Shown piece by piece: positions 45,508 through 55,004 of a stretch of DNA of 64,000 nucleotides. Position numbers and translations under genes: made by a program. This DNA comes from Aerococcaceae bacterium NML190073 (lineage in GTDB: Bacteria > Bacillota > Bacilli > Lactobacillales > Aerococcaceae): NCBI GenBank assembly GCA_026131555.1, contig JAMXJH010000001.1, positions 1-64,000 on the forward strand, in the 5' to 3' direction. The notes under the pieces are model-generated. The model made no database searches. It saw only the letters and a program-made list of their open reading frames with translations, and had not been told where the DNA came from. How positions within the stretch are numbered: the first letter of the stretch is position 1; each line of letters begins with the position of its first letter.

Positions 45508-46044
45508 ATGCAACATGATATTTATTGGCACGCCAAGACGCGTCCGCTCTATATCACGACACTTGCATCAATAGGAGCAATTGCCGTCGTTGGTCGATTG
45601 CTATTTACCTTCTTACCAAATGTCCAACCAATGACGGTCATCTTCTTATTGATGACCGTCATTTTTGGACCGATTTCAGCAAGTATCGTGATGTTAATTA
45701 GCATTCTGATTAGTAGCATCTACCACAGCTATGGTATTTGGGTGCTCTATCAACTCATTGCTTATACCTGTCTAATCTGGTTTACAAATGCCTTCATACG
45801 TTACAAGCATCTTCATACACATCGGCTATTATACGCGTTGTATGCAGGAGCTACCGGTTATGTATACGGCTTGATTATGACATTATGCTACGCGTTTACC
45901 GTCCAACTAACCAATCCCTTGGCGTATTATCTTGCAGGCTTACCCTTTGATACTTATCACGCAGTCGGGAATTTCGGTTTCTACCTCATCTTGACTCCTA
46001 TCCTCACGCCGCTTTTGACAAAAATTCGCTCGCAACTGCTCTAA
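45508..46044 (+). CDS. ECF transporter S component
   Basis: The 178-residue protein is a bundle of about six membrane helices with no ATPase motif. The layout, with an N-terminal TTLASIGAIAVVGRLLF stretch resembling helix 1 of S components, fits an energy-coupling-factor substrate-binding subunit. The ATPases and T component are not in this window and would be shared from elsewhere. Pairing with a DUF4430 lipoprotein suggests a cobalamin-type substrate. The short 24-base gap implies one operon. Confidence 0.68.
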   Translation: MQHDIYWHAKTRPLYITTLASIGAIAVVGRLLFTFLPNVQPMTVIFLLMTVIFGPISASIVMLISILISSIYHSYGIWVLYQLIAYTCLIWFTNAFIRYKHLHTHRLLYALYAGATGYVYGLIMTLCYAFTVQLTNPLAYYLAGLPFDTYHAVGNFGFYLILTPILTPLLTKIRSQLL

Positions 46045-46056
46045 ACAGTTGCGTTT
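46031..46056 (+). terminator. Terminator overlapping the S component stop codon
   Basis: CGCAACTG (46031-46038) pairs with CAGTTGCG (46046-46053), followed by a T-rich run; the stop codon lies in the loop. Confidence 0.7.
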
Positions 46057-46070
46057 ATTTTGCAGTCACA

Positions 46071-46099
46071 TTGTACTTACCGAGAAAGTATAGTATAAT
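46071..46099 (+). promoter_or_regulatory. Promoter of nrdF
   Basis: TTGTAC (46071-46076) and TATAAT (46094-46099) have a 17-bp spacer, 35 bases before the ATG. No NrdR box pair was recognised. Confidence 0.75.
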
Positions 46100-46134
46100 G
46101 AAACGGCATAACGCGTTAGAAAGGAATTACAAAC

Positions 46135-47094
46135 ATGACACACCCGTACATAGCGATTAACTGGAATAACATTGAAGACATGATTGACAAGTTAACTTGG
46201 GAGAAGTTGACCGAACAATTCTGGTTGGATACACGTATTCCCTTATCCAACGACTTAGATGACTGGCGCTTACTGTCTGCACCTGAGAAAGATATGATTG
46301 GCAAAGTTTTCGGTGGTCTAACTTTATTAGACACTCTCCAGTCTCAAGACGGCGTCAATCAGTTAAAAAACTCCGTGCGCACACAACACGAAGAAGCTGT
46401 TCTCAATAATATCGAATTTATGGAATCTGTTCATGCCAAAAGTTACTCTTCTATCTTCAGTACGTTGAATACAAAGTCGGAAATTGAAGATATTTTTGCA
46501 TGGACGAACTCGAACGAACGTATTCAATGGAAAGCAGAGAAGATTAATGACATCTACCAAAATGGTACGGCGCTTCAAGTAAAAGCTGCAAGCGTGATGT
46601 TAGAGTCCTTCCTATTCTACACGGGATTCTTCGCACCATTGTATTACCTAGGTAACAATAAATTGTCTAACGTGGCGGAAATCATCAAATTGATTATACG
46701 TGACGAATCTGTGCACGGCACATATATTGGATACAAGTTCCAATTAGGCTTTGAAGAATTATCTCCTCAAGAACAAGAAGACTTAAAAGCTTGGGTATAT
46801 CAATTAGTCTTCGACTTATACCAAAACGAAAGCAAATTCACTCAAGAAATTTACGACGCTATCGGTTGGACAGAGAAAGTTAAAGTCTTTATTCGTTACA
46901 ATGCGAATAAAGCCTTACAAAATTTAGGATTCGCCCCGCTCTTCCCCGATACAGCAGAAGATGTTGACCCGATTGTCATGAACGGTATCTCAACCGGAAC
47001 AAGCAACCATGACTTCTTCTCACAAGTTGGAAACGGCTACCTATTGGGAACCGTTGAAGCAATGGAAGATGACGATTACACGCAATGGGTATAA
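46135..47094 (+). CDS. nrdF: Class Ib ribonucleotide reductase beta subunit
   Basis: NrdF holds the metal-tyrosyl radical that starts ribonucleotide reduction by NrdE. The ligand set is complete: D66, E97, H100, E157, E191 and H194, with radical Y104 in VHAKSYSS. 319 residues. AGAAAGGA precedes the ATG. Unusually, nrdE, nrdI and nrdH are not next to it; it has its own promoter and terminator, and those partners must lie elsewhere. Confidence 0.94.
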   Translation: MTHPYIAINWNNIEDMIDKLTWEKLTEQFWLDTRIPLSNDLDDWRLLSAPEKDMIGKVFGGLTLLDTLQSQDGVNQLKNSVRTQHEEAVLNNIEFMESVHAKSYSSIFSTLNTKSEIEDIFAWTNSNERIQWKAEKINDIYQNGTALQVKAASVMLESFLFYTGFFAPLYYLGNNKLSNVAEIIKLIIRDESVHGTYIGYKFQLGFEELSPQEQEDLKAWVYQLVFDLYQNESKFTQEIYDAIGWTEKVKVFIRYNANKALQNLGFAPLFPDTAEDVDPIVMNGISTGTSNHDFFSQVGNGYLLGTVEAMEDDDYTQWV

Positions 47095-47107
47095 TCATCA
47101 CACAAAA

Positions 47108-47136
47108 AACCGCAACCAATGAAGGTTGCGGTTCTT
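47108..47136. terminator. Terminator between nrdF and the glycerol dehydrogenase gene
   Basis: AACCGCAACC (47108-47117) pairs with GGTTGCGGTT (47124-47133), followed by a short T run; it serves convergent genes. Confidence 0.82.
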
Positions 47137-47140
47137 TCGT

Positions 47141-48232
47141 TTATCCGATTGATTTGACGTACGCATCAACAGCGAGAATGGCTGCTGCGACATCTTCTGC
47201 GGTTACTGTAAACGGCATGCCGTGAATCGTTTCTCCTTCAATAGTTGCTTGTTGTCCAACTTTCAGAATGTCTTCGTAGCTTGCGTTTTCCAATTTCAGT
47301 TCTGCCAATGTTGTCGGTAAACCTAATGCTTGGTAGAAACGAATATATTTGTCGAGCACTTCACGCGGCTGATTTTCCAAGAACAATTGTGTAAGTGTGC
47401 CATATGCTACTTTTTCTCCGTGGGTTAAGTCGTGAATCGGTCCATGCAAAGCTGTAAAGCCGTTATGAATCGCATGCGCTGCCGCCAGTCCGCAACTTTC
47501 AAAACCGATTCCGCTTAATAAAGTATTGGCTTCTACAATGTATTCGAGCGCCTCAGTTGCGACACCAACACGATTCGCCTCAATCGCTTGTAAGCCATAC
47601 GTGAACAATGTTTCTTCGCATTTTTGGGCAATGGCTTCAGCTGCCAAAGTCGGTGTCCCGCCTGCCATTGTTGCCCCATTATTCTTAATCACGGCACGCC
47701 CTTCCACCCACGTTGCCAAAGCATCCGCAATACCTGAAGCTAATAATCTGGTAGGTGCTTTCGCAATAACGGCTGTATCGACTAAAACTAAATCTGGATT
47801 TTTCTTATAGAAAATGTATTTCTCAAAAGCGCCGTCCTCCGTATAAATAACCGAAAGCGCCGATGTAGGTGCATCCGTGGAGGCAATGGTCGGCACAATA
47901 ATCGTAGCCGTCTGCAATTCGTCACTCACTGCCTTAGCAGTGTCGATTGTTTTACCGCCACCGAGCCCAATTACCGCATCAACACGAGCTTCTTTGCCGA
48001 TTGCTACAATACGGTTGACTTCATTCGTTGATGATTCGCCATTAAAATGTACACGTAATACTTGTAGACCTACTTGCTCCATATCTGATACGAACTGTTT
48101 GCCGACAATATCCCATACAATATCATCACACAGCACCAGAGGATGTTCACTTAATTTCTGGATATGTTCCAATCCTGTTGTCAAGACACCTTTTCCTTGC
48201 ACATAACGTGATGGACTTGCAAAAACTTTCAT
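47141..48232 (-). CDS. gldA: Iron/zinc alcohol dehydrogenase family, probable glycerol dehydrogenase
   Basis: The enzyme oxidises glycerol to dihydroxyacetone with NAD. The [12 protein letters not shown] dinucleotide motif, [15 protein letters not shown] and metal ligands in [10 protein letters not shown] (Asp), AAAHAIHNG (His) and [10 protein letters not shown] (His) match GldA. 363 residues. No dihydroxyacetone kinase gene is adjacent, so another polyol is possible. CTCCTT-complement ribosome site (AAGGAGG) precedes the ATG. Confidence 0.85.
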   Translation of the reverse strand: MKVFASPSRYVQGKGVLTTGLEHIQKLSEHPLVLCDDIVWDIVGKQFVSDMEQVGLQVLRVHFNGESSTNEVNRIVAIGKEARVDAVIGLGGGKTIDTAKAVSDELQTATIIVPTIASTDAPTSALSVIYTEDGAFEKYIFYKKNPDLVLVDTAVIAKAPTRLLASGIADALATWVEGRAVIKNNGATMAGGTPTLAAEAIAQKCEETLFTYGLQAIEANRVGVATEALEYIVEANTLLSGIGFESCGLAAAHAIHNGFTALHGPIHDLTHGEKVAYGTLTQLFLENQPREVLDKYIRFYQALGLPTTLAELKLENASYEDILKVGQQATIEGETIHGMPFTVTAEDVAAAILAVDAYVKSIG

Positions 48233-48340
48233 ACCATTGTTCCTCCTTAACTAATTTAATTTGTTAAAAACTTCACAAATAATTGTATCATAAACAGTTC
48301 TTATCTGTAAACTAATCCTACTTCCCTTGCATAGGATAGT

Positions 48341-48385
48341 AATAGCCCCCAATGTCAGAGGATACATCCGACATTGGGGGCTATT
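48341..48385. repeat. 16-bp perfect inverted repeat between two minus-strand genes
   Basis: AATAGCCCCCAATGTC (48341-48356) pairs perfectly with GACATTGGGGGCTATT (48370-48385). It follows the LysM protease gene, as a terminator would, but has no T tract on either strand. Confidence 0.7.
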
Positions 48386-48422
48386 CACAAAGAAAAAGGG
48401 GAGTTCGTTCTCCGGTCAATAT

Positions 48423-51400
48423 CTAGTTAAAAATTGAGCTACGCCATTCATTCGTAAGCTTAAAGTACGCTTTATAAATCGCTTCCTTAATCTCAACTGT
48501 TCGATTCGCTCTGACATTATGGCGAAGTGCGTGAGCATCTTCACTGACGGATTGCTTGATTAAGTCTTCGATATCAGCATAGTTATTTACTGTTACCGGT
48601 TTTCCTTTGAAATCAATTACAACCGGTTTGAGTTTATTCAGTTTCTCAATTCGCTCATTATACATCGCTTTACGGAAATCTTTATAAGACTTGTACTCGC
48701 CATTAAAGACTTTATTCAACACGTAACTGTCTGAAAGTGTTTTACCTTCTTGTTTTGCCTCTTCCGCATAACGATTTGATGCGTATGGAATAAATCCATC
48801 CATATAGCCTTTAGCTGCCCACAGCTCATAAGCAGTACGCTTGAAAGTTGCATTACCCGAAGAACCTTGACTATTCTCCATTGCACCATAAATCGGTGTG
48901 AACAAATCAACAACATTATATTCATCTCGACCAATTCGTGAACCGTTGCTTGGCCATCTAGTTACCAAAGCATCATGGTCAATGAAATCTTGCCATTTCG
49001 TAAATTGTAAGCTTGCACGCTCATTGTCAGTATAGCGACGAATCACATCGACTGTATGATTGCGGGTTCCGTCTAAGTAGCTAACCTCTCCATCTTGTTG
49101 CGCTTCTATCTTACGTAACGAATGCGTTCGCGCATCCTCGTCTTTCAATAGAACTTGAGCTTCTGCGTAGTCAAGAACATACATCAAATCGAACATCCGC
49201 TTGATATAAGCATCTAAATCTGCCATCGTCGCAAAACGATTCGGCGTTGTATTATGCAAGGTATCTTTACCCGTATTATCGTAAACCGAGTTGAATCCTA
49301 CATAACGTTCGCCTGCACGCGGCGGCTGGAACAAACCTTGTGCGTATGCTTCAATGCCTTGTCCGTTCCGTCTTGCATAGCCGTCCAAATGCACCACATC
49401 ATCAAAAATATGTGTCATCTCGTGTGCATAAGTGTTGTGGTCGTTTAACAGATCTCCTTGATAGAAAGTTACACCTAAATATTTACTTGCAGAGGCTGCT
49501 AAACCTCGATTTGCCGGATACCATAAATATAACGGATTAAAGAATTCTTTAATTGTTACTTCTTCACTTGTTTCGTCTAGCCAGTTGTTTGCATGATTAT
49601 TAAAACCACTTAATACAAGCACATCTGCTACTAGGCGATTCTTCACTTTATCGCTCATCAATGAGTACAACGAATCGAAATGAACCGCATGGCGTTCAGT
49701 TGCTGCCTCGACTCTCTGACGCACATTGTCTAGTTTAGTCGCATATTCCTGCGGATTTTTCTCTTGAAGTGCGACATCTAAATAGCGGTTAATCAAGCCG
49801 ATTTGAAGTGATGACATAGTTGAACTGATATATAAATGGTCGCCTTTGAGATTCAATAAAGGTAATGCCAACTTCATTAGTTTGGCACTCTTCAGATGTT
49901 TATAAATATCTGAAGCATCCTTCGGTACTCCTTGATGTACACTTTGCTTCTCGACTAGTATCGGCACTCTCAACACAGATTTGAACCATTGATTATCAGT
50001 TTGATTCGGTACAAAACGACGGCGTAAATCACTTAAATATGCCATAACATTCCCTTGTTTAGTTGTATTGGCAAATAATTTCTTGTGCGTTTCGGCGTTT
50101 TTGTCTAATGCGTAATCTGATTCATTCAATTGCCCAAAGCCCTTGAGCCATTCCAAGCCGTTGAATGGCGCACCGTAGATATCCTGTCTGGCAACGACTA
50201 AATCTTCCAAATTGAATGAAGACAATGGCACATTATACAGACGATGAATATAGGTCAATGCGACTAATATTTGCGCCTTGTTCTTTCTCAGTTCATCCAC
50301 AATATACAAGTTATTAATTGAACGGTCTCCCGTGAAATTGATATAACTATTGTCAAGAACCAGACTCAATTTCTCACGCAAATCACGCTTAACTTCATTA
50401 AAGGCATTTTCGTAAGTAAGCTTCGCTAATTTTTCTCGTAAAACACCCATACGTGCTTCTTGACGTGTCATGCCGGAATGTTTCTCTAAATACTCGTCCA
50501 CTTCCTTGGCATTCTCAGGCAAATCAATACCGAATGCGTTCGCTATCTCTTCAGAATTATATTCCAATGCGTTGAACTCATCTAGCACTGTCGCAATCAC
50601 TTCTGTCGTAGCGTCCGTCAAATATTCCGGTGTATAAATCAATCCTGTGTCCGCTAATTCATACTCCGTCAACAGCGTCTTCGTGTTAGGTCTGTGTACT
50701 AAATTAACGTATTCGACGCTGCCGTCCTTGTACTGTAGCATCGCACGATTGATTTGAGTGGCATTCGTTTTTGCATCCACAACAAATCGGTCGCCAATCA
50801 TTGGCATAATCGAAACAATTTCCTTCTGATTGAAGGCATGCGTTGTCACTAATTGATTCGCTTGATGCACCAACTGTTCTCTATTATAAAAAGGTGCCAG
50901 CTTACTTAAATTGCGATACGCTAAAGCATGTGTCGGTTTGGCGGTACTAAGATGTGTGACCTCAGAACGCGCTCCGTCAATCAACTGACCGTCTTGATTC
51001 ACATAGAAGACGATATCACTATCATATTCTTTGGTAATTGCGTTATATTGAACTAAATTAGGATGTGACGCTATCACTTTGAAGCGAGACATGCCCGCTT
51101 CCTGAACACGTTCGATTCCTTTGATGTGCAACAAAACATCCTTATGTGAAGCGGAACTTAATTTAGCCACCGCGATTGGCGGAGTTGCTGATTCAGATTC
51201 CGATGCAGACTGATTTTTTTCGGTGCCTAAAGCAATGAATTGAACATTTATAAGGTCTTTAATTTCAAAATCTTTCAGTTCCGCACGTACTGCCTGCGTA
51301 TTACCGCTCTCAACTTCATCTGTAGCATTCGCTTGATGCTTCATCGTTGTTTCAATACGATAGTCTGTGTACTGCTTAGGAAGTTTCACGTCAACGCTAC

Positions 51401-52676
51401 CGGTAGAACTACTCGTATCTAACGCAATACTTTGTACAAGTTGATCGCCTTCATACAGATTTAAGCTTGCTTCTTTTAATGTGCGGTCTTTGTCTGTTAG
51501 TGTGTAGTTGACCGTCACTAGTTGTCGACGATGATTTGTTGTCGCTTGACTTAGCGTAACCACCGGTTTTTCACGCACGGCGGGAGTCCCTGATGGTGGG
51601 GTGCTCACCGGTGGTGCCGGCGTCTCTGACGGTGGCGTACTTACTGGTGGTGCCGGCGTCTCTGACGGTGGCGTACTCACTGGTGGTGCCGGCGTCTCTG
51701 ACGGTGGCGTACTCACTGGTGGTGCCGGCGTCTCTGACGATGGCGTACTCACTGGTGGTGCCGGCGTCTCTGACGATGGCGTACTCACTGGTGGTGCCGG
51801 CGTCTCTGATGGTGGGGTGTTCACCGGTGGTGCCGGCGTCTCTGACGGTGGCGTACTCACTGGTGGTGCCGGCGTCTCTGATGGCGGGGTGCTTACCGGA
51901 GGCGCTGGCGTCTCTGATGGTGGGGTGCTTACTGGAGGTGTCGGCGTCTCTGATGGCGGGATAGGCACATCCACAGAGGGTATTGACGCCTCAGGTAATT
52001 CCACAACCGGATAATTATCCGGAACGAATGTTTCTGCTTGTACAGGAGCGATTTCACCTTCTGGGGTCGATAGTTCCGCAACCGGTTGTTCGACAATCGG
52101 ATAGTTGTTTGGAACAGATACCTCTACTTGTGAAGTTTGGTAATTCACCACACCATAATTAACATGATTAGGCACAGCTACTGATACCTCTTCAATTTCT
52201 CGGAATTCAAAGTCAATGTAAAGTATATCTCCTGTAGCGATTACGCTATCTTTCTTCAAACGATTATGCTTCAACAAATCGGCTTCCGGACATTTCATGG
52301 CCAAAGCAATATTCTCGAGTGTATCCCCCCATTGAATAACATAAGCCGGCAACTTTAATTCTTTTTGTCGTTGCATTTCTTGACGAATTGCTTCAACACT
52401 CCTTAGCTGCCAATCTTTCATCATCTGCTCTTTGGCTTTAGCAATCTCGCGTTCCACCACGGGATGTTGGAGATACTTTACTTTACCTTCAAAAGAAGAT
52501 AAATCTTCTTTGGCATTACGACCTACAATTGATTCCTGTTCGGTTGCCGATACTTCGTCCAAAGGCAATTGCAAGCCAATGAGTAAAGCGGATGCCAGAG
52601 CGGCTACCCATTTACCGTTTACCTTGCGCATAATACGATGTCCGTTACGTTGTACATGTCTCCTACATCTCATCAC
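48423..52676 (-). CDS. Large LysM-containing M26-like zinc metalloprotease
   Basis: The 1417-residue exported protein begins with a long signal peptide (about 1-44) bearing a basic KVNGKW motif. A LysM domain (about 111-154) should bind peptidoglycan. A proline-rich repeat region of PPSETPAPPVST units follows, then about 900 residues ending in the catalytic part with HEMTH at 1085-1089. The surrounding VTFYQGD, NTYAHEMTHIFDD and GIEAYAQGLFQ segments match streptococcal Zmp/IgA1 protease (M26) relatives. Those usually use an N-terminal LPXTG anchor; here LysM replaces it. GGAGG lies before a GTG-ATG pair at 52679/52676. Target is unknown. Confidence 0.85.
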   Translation of the reverse strand: MMRCRRHVQRNGHRIMRKVNGKWVAALASALLIGLQLPLDEVSATEQESIVGRNAKEDLSSFEGKVKYLQHPVVEREIAKAKEQMMKDWQLRSVEAIRQEMQRQKELKLPAYVIQWGDTLENIALAMKCPEADLLKHNRLKKDSVIATGDILYIDFEFREIEEVSVAVPNHVNYGVVNYQTSQVEVSVPNNYPIVEQPVAELSTPEGEIAPVQAETFVPDNYPVVELPEASIPSVDVPIPPSETPTPPVSTPPSETPAPPVSTPPSETPAPPVSTPPSETPAPPVNTPPSETPAPPVSTPSSETPAPPVSTPSSETPAPPVSTPPSETPAPPVSTPPSETPAPPVSTPPSETPAPPVSTPPSGTPAVREKPVVTLSQATTNHRRQLVTVNYTLTDKDRTLKEASLNLYEGDQLVQSIALDTSSSTGSVDVKLPKQYTDYRIETTMKHQANATDEVESGNTQAVRAELKDFEIKDLINVQFIALGTEKNQSASESESATPPIAVAKLSSASHKDVLLHIKGIERVQEAGMSRFKVIASHPNLVQYNAITKEYDSDIVFYVNQDGQLIDGARSEVTHLSTAKPTHALAYRNLSKLAPFYNREQLVHQANQLVTTHAFNQKEIVSIMPMIGDRFVVDAKTNATQINRAMLQYKDGSVEYVNLVHRPNTKTLLTEYELADTGLIYTPEYLTDATTEVIATVLDEFNALEYNSEEIANAFGIDLPENAKEVDEYLEKHSGMTRQEARMGVLREKLAKLTYENAFNEVKRDLREKLSLVLDNSYINFTGDRSINNLYIVDELRKNKAQILVALTYIHRLYNVPLSSFNLEDLVVARQDIYGAPFNGLEWLKGFGQLNESDYALDKNAETHKKLFANTTKQGNVMAYLSDLRRRFVPNQTDNQWFKSVLRVPILVEKQSVHQGVPKDASDIYKHLKSAKLMKLALPLLNLKGDHLYISSTMSSLQIGLINRYLDVALQEKNPQEYATKLDNVRQRVEAATERHAVHFDSLYSLMSDKVKNRLVADVLVLSGFNNHANNWLDETSEEVTIKEFFNPLYLWYPANRGLAASASKYLGVTFYQGDLLNDHNTYAHEMTHIFDDVVHLDGYARRNGQGIEAYAQGLFQPPRAGERYVGFNSVYDNTGKDTLHNTTPNRFATMADLDAYIKRMFDLMYVLDYAEAQVLLKDEDARTHSLRKIEAQQDGEVSYLDGTRNHTVDVIRRYTDNERASLQFTKWQDFIDHDALVTRWPSNGSRIGRDEYNVVDLFTPIYGAMENSQGSSGNATFKRTAYELWAAKGYMDGFIPYASNRYAEEAKQEGKTLSDSYVLNKVFNGEYKSYKDFRKAMYNERIEKLNKLKPVVIDFKGKPVTVNNYADIEDLIKQSVSEDAHALRHNVRANRTVEIKEAIYKAYFKLTNEWRSSIFN
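51579..51962 (-). repeat. Ten tandem 36-bp units coding the Pro-rich region of the LysM protease
   Basis: Units occur exactly every 36 bp (GTCTCTGA landmarks at 51622 through 51946), each coding a 12-residue PPSETPAPPVST-like unit; the outermost ones vary (SETPT, SGTP). Nearly identical central copies point to recent expansion. The period keeps the reading frame, so copy number can change without losing the protease. Confidence 0.9.
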
Positions 52677-52999
52677 TTTAGATATCCTCCATTCTCTATA
52701 GAAAGCACTTACATTATCATACGAAGAAATAATTTCCTCCTCATCATACCATATTTTTTATACAAAAAAATATGTTTTCTTACGATATAAGTTAGATAAT
52801 TTCCACCAAAATATCTATCTGATTATGTGAAATTGCACTGCTCTTTTCTCTTATAGCCGTTTGCAGCAATACTACAGTTAAAATTTTTAATAAGTATAGT
52901 GTAAATTTTATTTTTTTTACGAAAACTATTTAATCTTTAAGCAAAAAAGTGTAGACTTAACCAGTGATATTATTTAATCTTAAAGGAGTGTTCGTCACA
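52677..52999. other. AT-rich intergenic region between the divergent protease and pta genes
   Basis: These 323 bases carry the promoters of both genes. Long A and T runs occur near 52750 and 52900-52920. I see no gene, clear -35/-10 pair or strong hairpin. Confidence 0.5.
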
Positions 53000-53983
53000 A
53001 TGGCAATGTTTAAACGTTTAGCTAGCAATATCGAAGGAAAAGGAATTCGTATTGTTTTTCCTGAGGCAAATGACAAGCGTGTATTAGGTGCCGCTGTCCG
53101 TTTGAAAGTAGATCATCTAGTTGAACCTATCTTATTGGGAAATGTGGAAGAAGTAAGAGAATTAGCAGCGCAAAACAGCTGGGCTATTGATAACTTCACT
53201 ATCATTGACCCGGAAAACTATGACGCATTCGATGAAATGGTTACAGCATTCGTGGAGCGTCGTAAAGGTAAAAGCACAGTGGAACAAGCGCAAAGCTTAC
53301 TTAAAGACGTATCTTACTTCGGTACAATGCTAGTGTATATGGGCTTAGCGGACGGCTTAGTAAGTGGAGCCATTCACTCAACAGGTGACACGGTTCGCCC
53401 TGCTTTACAAATCATTAAAACTAAACCGGGTGTAAGCCGCACAAGCGGAGCCTTCATTATGGTGCCTGCGGAAAACGACGGTCAAAAATTAGTCTTTGCC
53501 GACTGCGCTATCAACATCAACCCAAATGCACAAGAATTAGCTGAAATCGCAGTAGAAGCGGCACACACTGCCAAAATCTTCGATATTGAACCAAGAGTGG
53601 CAATGTTAAGTTTCTCAACAAAAGGTTCAGCAACTTCAGCCGAAGTTGACAAAGTTGCTGAAGCGACTAAAATTGCACAAGAATTGGCGCCTGAATACCA
53701 AATTGACGGCGAATTACAATTCGATGCAGCTTATTCTGAAATTGTCGCCGACCAAAAAGCACCGGATTCAGCAGTAGCAGGACACGCAACGGTTTATGTA
53801 TTCCCGGATTTACAATCAGGAAACATCGGCTACAAGATTGCACAACGTTTAGGTCGTTATCAAGCAGTTGGGCCAATCTTACAAGGATTGAACAAACCGA
53901 TCTCTGACTTATCACGTGGCTGTGTGGAAGAAGATGTTTATAAGGTAGCGATTATCACTGCCAACCAAGCACTTAACAACTAA
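53000..53983 (+). CDS. pta: Phosphate acetyltransferase
   Basis: Pta makes acetyl phosphate from acetyl-CoA in fermentative energy metabolism. IVFPEANDKRVLGAA, VSGAIHSTGDTVRPALQIIK, SFSTKGSA and VFPDLQSGNIGYKIAQRLG are family segments. The frame opens at 52964, but AAGGAG before the ATG at 53000 gives 327 residues, the usual length. It is monocistronic with a terminator following. Confidence 0.95.
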   Translation: MAMFKRLASNIEGKGIRIVFPEANDKRVLGAAVRLKVDHLVEPILLGNVEEVRELAAQNSWAIDNFTIIDPENYDAFDEMVTAFVERRKGKSTVEQAQSLLKDVSYFGTMLVYMGLADGLVSGAIHSTGDTVRPALQIIKTKPGVSRTSGAFIMVPAENDGQKLVFADCAININPNAQELAEIAVEAAHTAKIFDIEPRVAMLSFSTKGSATSAEVDKVAEATKIAQELAPEYQIDGELQFDAAYSEIVADQKAPDSAVAGHATVYVFPDLQSGNIGYKIAQRLGRYQAVGPILQGLNKPISDLSRGCVEEDVYKVAIITANQALNN

Positions 53984-54011
53984 TACAGCATATTTACCAA
54001 ATTAATACACG

Positions 54012-54043
54012 AGAGATAGAGTTTCACCTCTATCTCTTTTTTT
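54012..54043 (+). terminator. Terminator of pta
   Basis: AGAGATAGAG (54012-54021) pairs with CTCTATCTCT (54028-54037), followed by a T run. Confidence 0.9.
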
Positions 54044-54081
54044 GACGAATGCAAGTACTACATCGAGGATTACATTACATA

Positions 54082-54124
54082 AAAAAGCAAGCAGAACAAA
54101 CGATTTTTGTTCTACTTGCTTTTT
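54082..54124 (-). terminator. Terminator of the maltodextrin transporter operon
   Basis: AAAAAGCAAG (54082-54091) pairs with CTTGCTTTTT (54115-54124), with further pairing AGAACAAA/TTTGTTCT inside. It lies 27 bases after the malG stop. Confidence 0.85.
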
Positions 54125-54150
54125 GAATGGTATGTAAATATTGAATACGG

Positions 54151-55002
54151 TTAGCCTTTCGTTCCACCTTTGACTAATCCTGTGACGAAGTTCTTCTGCA
54201 ACAGGAAGAAAAGGATCGAAATCGGTACCGCAATTAGAATTGCTCCCGCTGCGAACAGGGCAACTTTTTGGTTACGTGCATCGCTAATCAATGTTTGTAA
54301 ACCAGCTGCTACCGTGTACATTTTTTGGTCGCGGAGTAAGAATTTCGCTAATAGATAGTCACCGAATGGTCCCATGAACGCCCATAAGGCTTGAACGGCA
54401 ATCATCGGCTTCACTAACGGCAAGACAATTTGCCAGAAAATACGGAAATGCCCCGCTCCATCTAAATTAGCAGATTCGTCCAAATCGTACGGAACTGTAT
54501 CAAAGTAGCCTTTCATCAACCAGGTGTTCATCGGAATTCCGCCACCGATATAGATGAGAGATAGGAACCAGAACTTATTAATCGCGCCTAATAGAATCGC
54601 CATAACGAAGAACGCGGTCAACGCTGCCATCGTCGGCACCATTTGCACAATTAGGAAGAATAACAAGCTCTTTTTGCGCCCAATGAAATTGTATCGGCTA
54701 TACGCATACCCTGCTAGCGTAATCAAAAATACTTGCGCTACCATCGTTGTACTCGCAACAATAAGCGTGTTTTTGTACCAAGATAAGTAATCTGTTTCCT
54801 CAAATAAACGTTGGAAGTTCAGCAATGTCCATTGTGAATTCAAATCCAATGAGAACGCTGTTAAGTTTCCTGCTTTGAAGGCTGAACTCGCTGTAATCAA
54901 TAGCGGATAAATAATCACAATTGACAACACAATCATATAGAAATATGTGAAAAACCGTCCCAGAAACTTCCCTAATTTAGCTGAAGTAGTTAATTTCTTC
55001 AT
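54151..55002 (-). CDS. malG: Maltodextrin ABC transporter permease
   Basis: The 283-residue permease has six membrane segments and the EAA loop [24 protein letters not shown], as in MalG/MdxG. It follows malF by 2 bases and is last in malE-malF-malG. No ATPase gene lies in the operon, so a shared ATPase (MsmX/MsmK type) elsewhere probably energises it, as is usual in Firmicutes. Confidence 0.92.
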   Translation of the reverse strand: MKKLTTSAKLGKFLGRFFTYFYMIVLSIVIIYPLLITASSAFKAGNLTAFSLDLNSQWTLLNFQRLFEETDYLSWYKNTLIVASTTMVAQVFLITLAGYAYSRYNFIGRKKSLLFFLIVQMVPTMAALTAFFVMAILLGAINKFWFLSLIYIGGGIPMNTWLMKGYFDTVPYDLDESANLDGAGHFRIFWQIVLPLVKPMIAVQALWAFMGPFGDYLLAKFLLRDQKMYTVAAGLQTLISDARNQKVALFAAGAILIAVPISILFFLLQKNFVTGLVKGGTKG

Positions 55003-55004
55003 GA

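Noticed and set aside
51593-52014. Long Gly/Val/Ser-rich ORFs antisense to the protease repeat
   Set aside because: They are mirror translations of the 36-bp repeats coding the proline region of the LysM protease.
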